DNA from: Bordetella sp. H567
GTDB taxonomy: Bacteria; Pseudomonadota; Gammaproteobacteria; Burkholderiales; Burkholderiaceae_B
Reading direction: 5' to 3'
DNA: 64,000 nt
Assembly: GCF_001704295.1 (NCBI RefSeq)
Contig: NZ_CP012334.1
Location: 3,670,084-3,734,083, forward strand
A program made the position numbers and the translations under genes. This document shows, piece after piece, positions 61,712-64,000 of the stretch. The notes below the pieces were generated by a model that was given only the letters and a program-made list of their open reading frames with translations, had not been told where the DNA came from and did not search any database. How positions within the stretch are numbered: the first letter of the stretch is position 1; each line of letters starts with the position of its first letter.

Positions 61712-64000
61712 TTATCGCGACCCGCGCCCGCGGACGCCGATCACGCCCAGGCGCGATTCGTGGGCGGCCGCGCCACGCGGCTGCCAGTCGTCGCCGCGCC
61801 CCGCACCACCGCCACCACCGCCACCACCGCCGCCATTACCGCGTGGCGCCTTGGCGTTGCCATTGCCGCGCTTCTTGCCAGGCGCGGCGTTCTTTCCCGG
61901 GCGCCCGCGCTGCGGCCCCTTTCCGGGACCGCCTGCCGGCGGCTGCCCGGCTCCCTGCCCTTGGCCCTGGGCGCTGAACCCCGCGGCATTCGGCCTTCCG
62001 GCATTGCCGCCGCCAGGCTTGCCCTTGCGCGCCGACTTGCCGCGAGGCGGATGCTGACCGGCCGCCTGGCCTTGTCCTTGGCCTTGTCCTTGGCCTTGGC
62101 CTTGGCCTTGTCCTTGTCCTTGGCCTTGGCCAGGACCCTGGCCCTGGGCGGGCCGCTTGCCGGGGCCACGGCGTTGCTGCCCCTTGCCGCCGCGCGCGCC
62201 GCCACCATCGTTGCCCATGGGGTGGCCGTTGGCGTAGCCGCCCGTGATCATCAACCCTGTGCCGAATGGATCGGAGGGATACGACATGCCGGCGCCGGCG
62301 CTCTTGCCCGGTCGCCCGCCCTGCAGCTTTCCGCGCCGACCGACCCGGGCGCCGGTCATTCCATTGTTCTGCAGCGTGCCAAAGCCTGGTGGCAGCGCGC
62401 TGTCATGCGATTGCGGCTGCTTCGGACGGCGTCCGCTTTCATCGTCATCACGCAGCAGCCCCAGCTGCACCATCAACGCCGTCACGAGATTGGGATCGAG
62501 CTCTTCCCAACGACCGCGGCGCAGGTTGCGCGGAAGGACGATATCGCCGAAGCGCGTACGGATGAGCCGGCTGACGGTGACACCGATCGCCTCGAACATA
62601 CGGCGCACTTCGCGATTGCGCCCTTCCTGCAGCGTGACGCGATACCAGCGATTGCTACCGTCGCCGCCCAGGTAATCCAGCGCTCCGAAGGCTGCCTTGC
62701 CGTCCTCCAGCTCGATACCTTCCACCAGCGACGTACGCTGCGCCGCGTCCATTTCCCCCAGGATGCGCACCGCGTACTCGCGCTCGGTGCCATACCGCGG
62801 ATGCATGATGCGGTTGGCCATATCGCCCGACGTGGTGAAGATCAGCAGGCCTTCCGTATTCAAGTCCAGCCGTCCGACGGACAGCCACTTTCCGGTGCGC
62901 AGCTTCGGCAGGCGGGCGAACACGCTCGCGCGGCCGCCCGGATCGTCATGGCTGACGATTTCGCCGGCGGGCTTGTGATACAGGATCACACGGGGGGGCT
63001 TGCGCGTGTTGGCGCGCGTGATCAGCTTGCCGTTGACCCGTACTTGATCCCCGCCCGCGACGCGCTGGCCGATGTGAGCCGGTTCGCCGTTCACGGAAAC
63101 GCGGCCCGCGACGATCAGCTCTTCCATTTCGCGGCGCGAGCCGATACCCGCGTCCGCCAGCACCTTGTGCAGCTTCGGCATGACGGCTTCGCTGTTCAGA
63201 TACTTGGTCAGGCGCTGTTCCATACGGGCAGCCTTTTCAAGGTAAGCGAGTGCCTGCTCGGCTTCGCGTTCGCCGCCCGGCGACATGGCATCGGGATCGA
63301 CCACCGTGGCCGCTTGCGGCGGCAAAGCCTGCGAGCCGGCGTCTCCCGCGGGGGCGCCGTCGGCGCCCGTCACGGCATCGCCACGACGGCGGCGGAAAGG
63401 CGTGCGCAGTTTGCGGCCACGCCCACGATTGGCCGCCGACGGGTCGGCTTCGGGGGCCGACGCCGACCCGGCGAAAGCCGTCCCTGTCGCCGGGGTGCCC
63501 GACGAACGGGTGTCCGCCAAAGTGGTGTCCGAAGAAGCAGGCCCCGACGGCGCGGCGTACCCGAAAGCCGGCGCCATGTCCGCCGAAGGGATACCGACCG
63601 AAGCCGTGCCGGCCGGAGCGCGGTCGCCCGCCGCATCGCCGGCGTGGGCTGCCGCAACGTTAGCAGTATCGCGGGGGCGCCGCCGGCGCATACCTGCGTC
63701 CTGCGTGAGCCGCTGCGCACCGGCATCGCGCACCGCGTCTTCCCTGTCGGGGGTCGCGGCCGCGTAGGCATCGGATGCGCCGCTGTCGACCGCATCCTCC
63801 GTCTTGCGCCTGCGCGGGCGTTTCACGGGCGCGGACTGGTCCGCCTGCGCCGCCTGGACGGGAGCCGCGACTTGCGCTTCCAACGCCAGGGGCAGCGAAC
63901 CTTGCTCGCTCACCGGAGCCGTCCGCGGCTTGCGGCTACGGGCGCGCGACGGCGGCGTCGCATCGGGCGCTTCTGCCTGCGCGTCGATGACCGGCACCGG
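61712..64000 (-). CDS. rluB: 23S rRNA pseudouridine synthase RluB, 5' end at or beyond window edge
   Basis: RsuA/RluB-type enzyme modifying 23S rRNA U2605. The S4 RNA-binding domain ([22 protein letters not shown]) is followed by the catalytic domain with aspartate in [17 protein letters not shown] and [17 protein letters not shown]. The enzyme core is flanked by very long low-complexity parts. Before it lie about 270 Arg/Ala/Pro-rich residues. After it lie about 230 residues with a (GQ)n tract and a glycine run. A GTG at 63997 is a possible start, but the frame is open at the edge, so the 5' end is not fixed. Confidence 0.92.
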   Translation of the reverse strand, partial: PVPVIDAQAEAPDATPPSRARSRKPRTAPVSEQGSLPLALEAQVAAPVQAAQADQSAPVKRPRRRKTEDAVDSGASDAYAAATPDREDAVRDAGAQRLTQDAGMRRRRPRDTANVAAAHAGDAAGDRAPAGTASVGIPSADMAPAFGYAAPSGPASSDTTLADTRSSGTPATGTAFAGSASAPEADPSAANRGRGRKLRTPFRRRRGDAVTGADGAPAGDAGSQALPPQAATVVDPDAMSPGGEREAEQALAYLEKAARMEQRLTKYLNSEAVMPKLHKVLADAGIGSRREMEELIVAGRVSVNGEPAHIGQRVAGGDQVRVNGKLITRANTRKPPRVILYHKPAGEIVSHDDPGGRASVFARLPKLRTGKWLSVGRLDLNTEGLLIFTTSGDMANRIMHPRYGTEREYAVRILGEMDAAQRTSLVEGIELEDGKAAFGALDYLGGDGSNRWYRVTLQEGRNREVRRMFEAIGVTVSRLIRTRFGDIVLPRNLRRGRWEELDPNLVTALMVQLGLLRDDDESGRRPKQPQSHDSALPPGFGTLQNNGMTGARVGRRGKLQGGRPGKSAGAGMSYPSDPFGTGLMITGGYANGHPMGNDGGGARGGKGQQRRGPGKRPAQGQGPGQGQGQGQGQGQGQGQGQGQGQAAGQHPPRGKSARKGKPGGGNAGRPNAAGFSAQGQGQGAGQPPAGGPGKGPQRGRPGKNAAPGKKRGNGNAKAPRGNGGGGGGGGGGAGRGDDWQPRGAAAHESRLGVIGVRGRGSR
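62071..62130. repeat. rluB: ten-copy 6-bp repeat inside rluB
   Basis: CTTG(G/T)C is repeated ten times without interruption, encoding a Gln-Gly tract in the C-terminal tail of RluB. Copy-number change would lengthen or shorten the tail without breaking the frame. Confidence 0.9.

Overview
The window is a GC-rich chromosomal segment (roughly two-thirds G+C by eye) whose gene content and order fit a member of the Alcaligenaceae close to Bordetella or Achromobacter. The indicators are two Bug/TctC-type solute receptors, the rpsF-priB-rpsR-rplI and rimP-nusA-infB-rbfA-truB-typA blocks, ureJ inserted inside a ure operon, and many ATGA stop/start overlaps. This placement is inferred from protein similarity recalled from memory; there is no rRNA gene in the window. 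Almost all of it is coding, with 58 genes. No tRNA, rRNA, CRISPR array, intact insertion sequence or prophage was found.

Layout. 1-7.8 kb: end of an alanine racemase gene, the squalene genes hpnC-hpnD-hpnE, a fluoride channel (crcB), a NodI/NodJ-like ABC exporter and a 2-hydroxyacid dehydrogenase. 7.8-16.7 kb: alaC-hom-thrC (amino acid synthesis), an Mth938-type gene with bcp, a PIN-PhoH ATPase, a PdxA-family dehydrogenase and a BASS-family transporter. 16.7-21.5 kb: three 22-bp tandem repeats, a frameshifted waaA, then a Fur-box-linked TonB siderophore receptor divergent from an AraC-type regulator. 21.5-29.7 kb, minus strand: dnaB, a degenerate kinase-like gene, the S6/PriB/S18/L9 operon, folE2, dxs, and xseB-ispA. 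30-43 kb: a Bug receptor, a Rieske oxygenase behind a terminator-like leader, a mercaptopyruvate sulfurtransferase with an EamA permease, htpX, sdaA, a Na/Pi cotransporter, a dienelactone hydrolase, polA and a LOG-family gene. 43-49.4 kb: urease operon ureD-A-J-B-C-E-F-G with a sigma-54 promoter and an NtrC-like site. 49.4-52.8 kb: a small accessory block (nitroreductase, Bug receptor, Tat-exported flavoprotein). 52.8-64 kb, minus strand: typA, truB, rbfA, infB, nusA, rimP and rluB.

How the genes connect. Dxs starts the MEP pathway, IspA makes farnesyl diphosphate, and HpnD/HpnC/HpnE turn that into squalene; no squalene-hopene cyclase lies in the window. Hom, ThrC and AlaC belong to aspartate-family and alanine metabolism. 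The urease genes form a full structural, nickel-uptake and maturation set. The translation genes at 23.8-25.4 kb and 53-61 kb are the usual conserved operons.

Most notable observations: (1) the flavoprotein at 51653-52801 carries D-amino-acid-oxidase motifs in circularly permuted order behind a Tat signal; (2) terminator hairpins sit directly in front of the rimP and Rieske start codons, suggesting attenuation; (3) the urease operon has a near-perfect -24/-12 promoter; (4) ureF starts inside the DNA repeat that encodes the histidine-rich tail of UreE; (5) waaA, normally essential, carries an apparent one-base deletion next to IS-end-like repeats.
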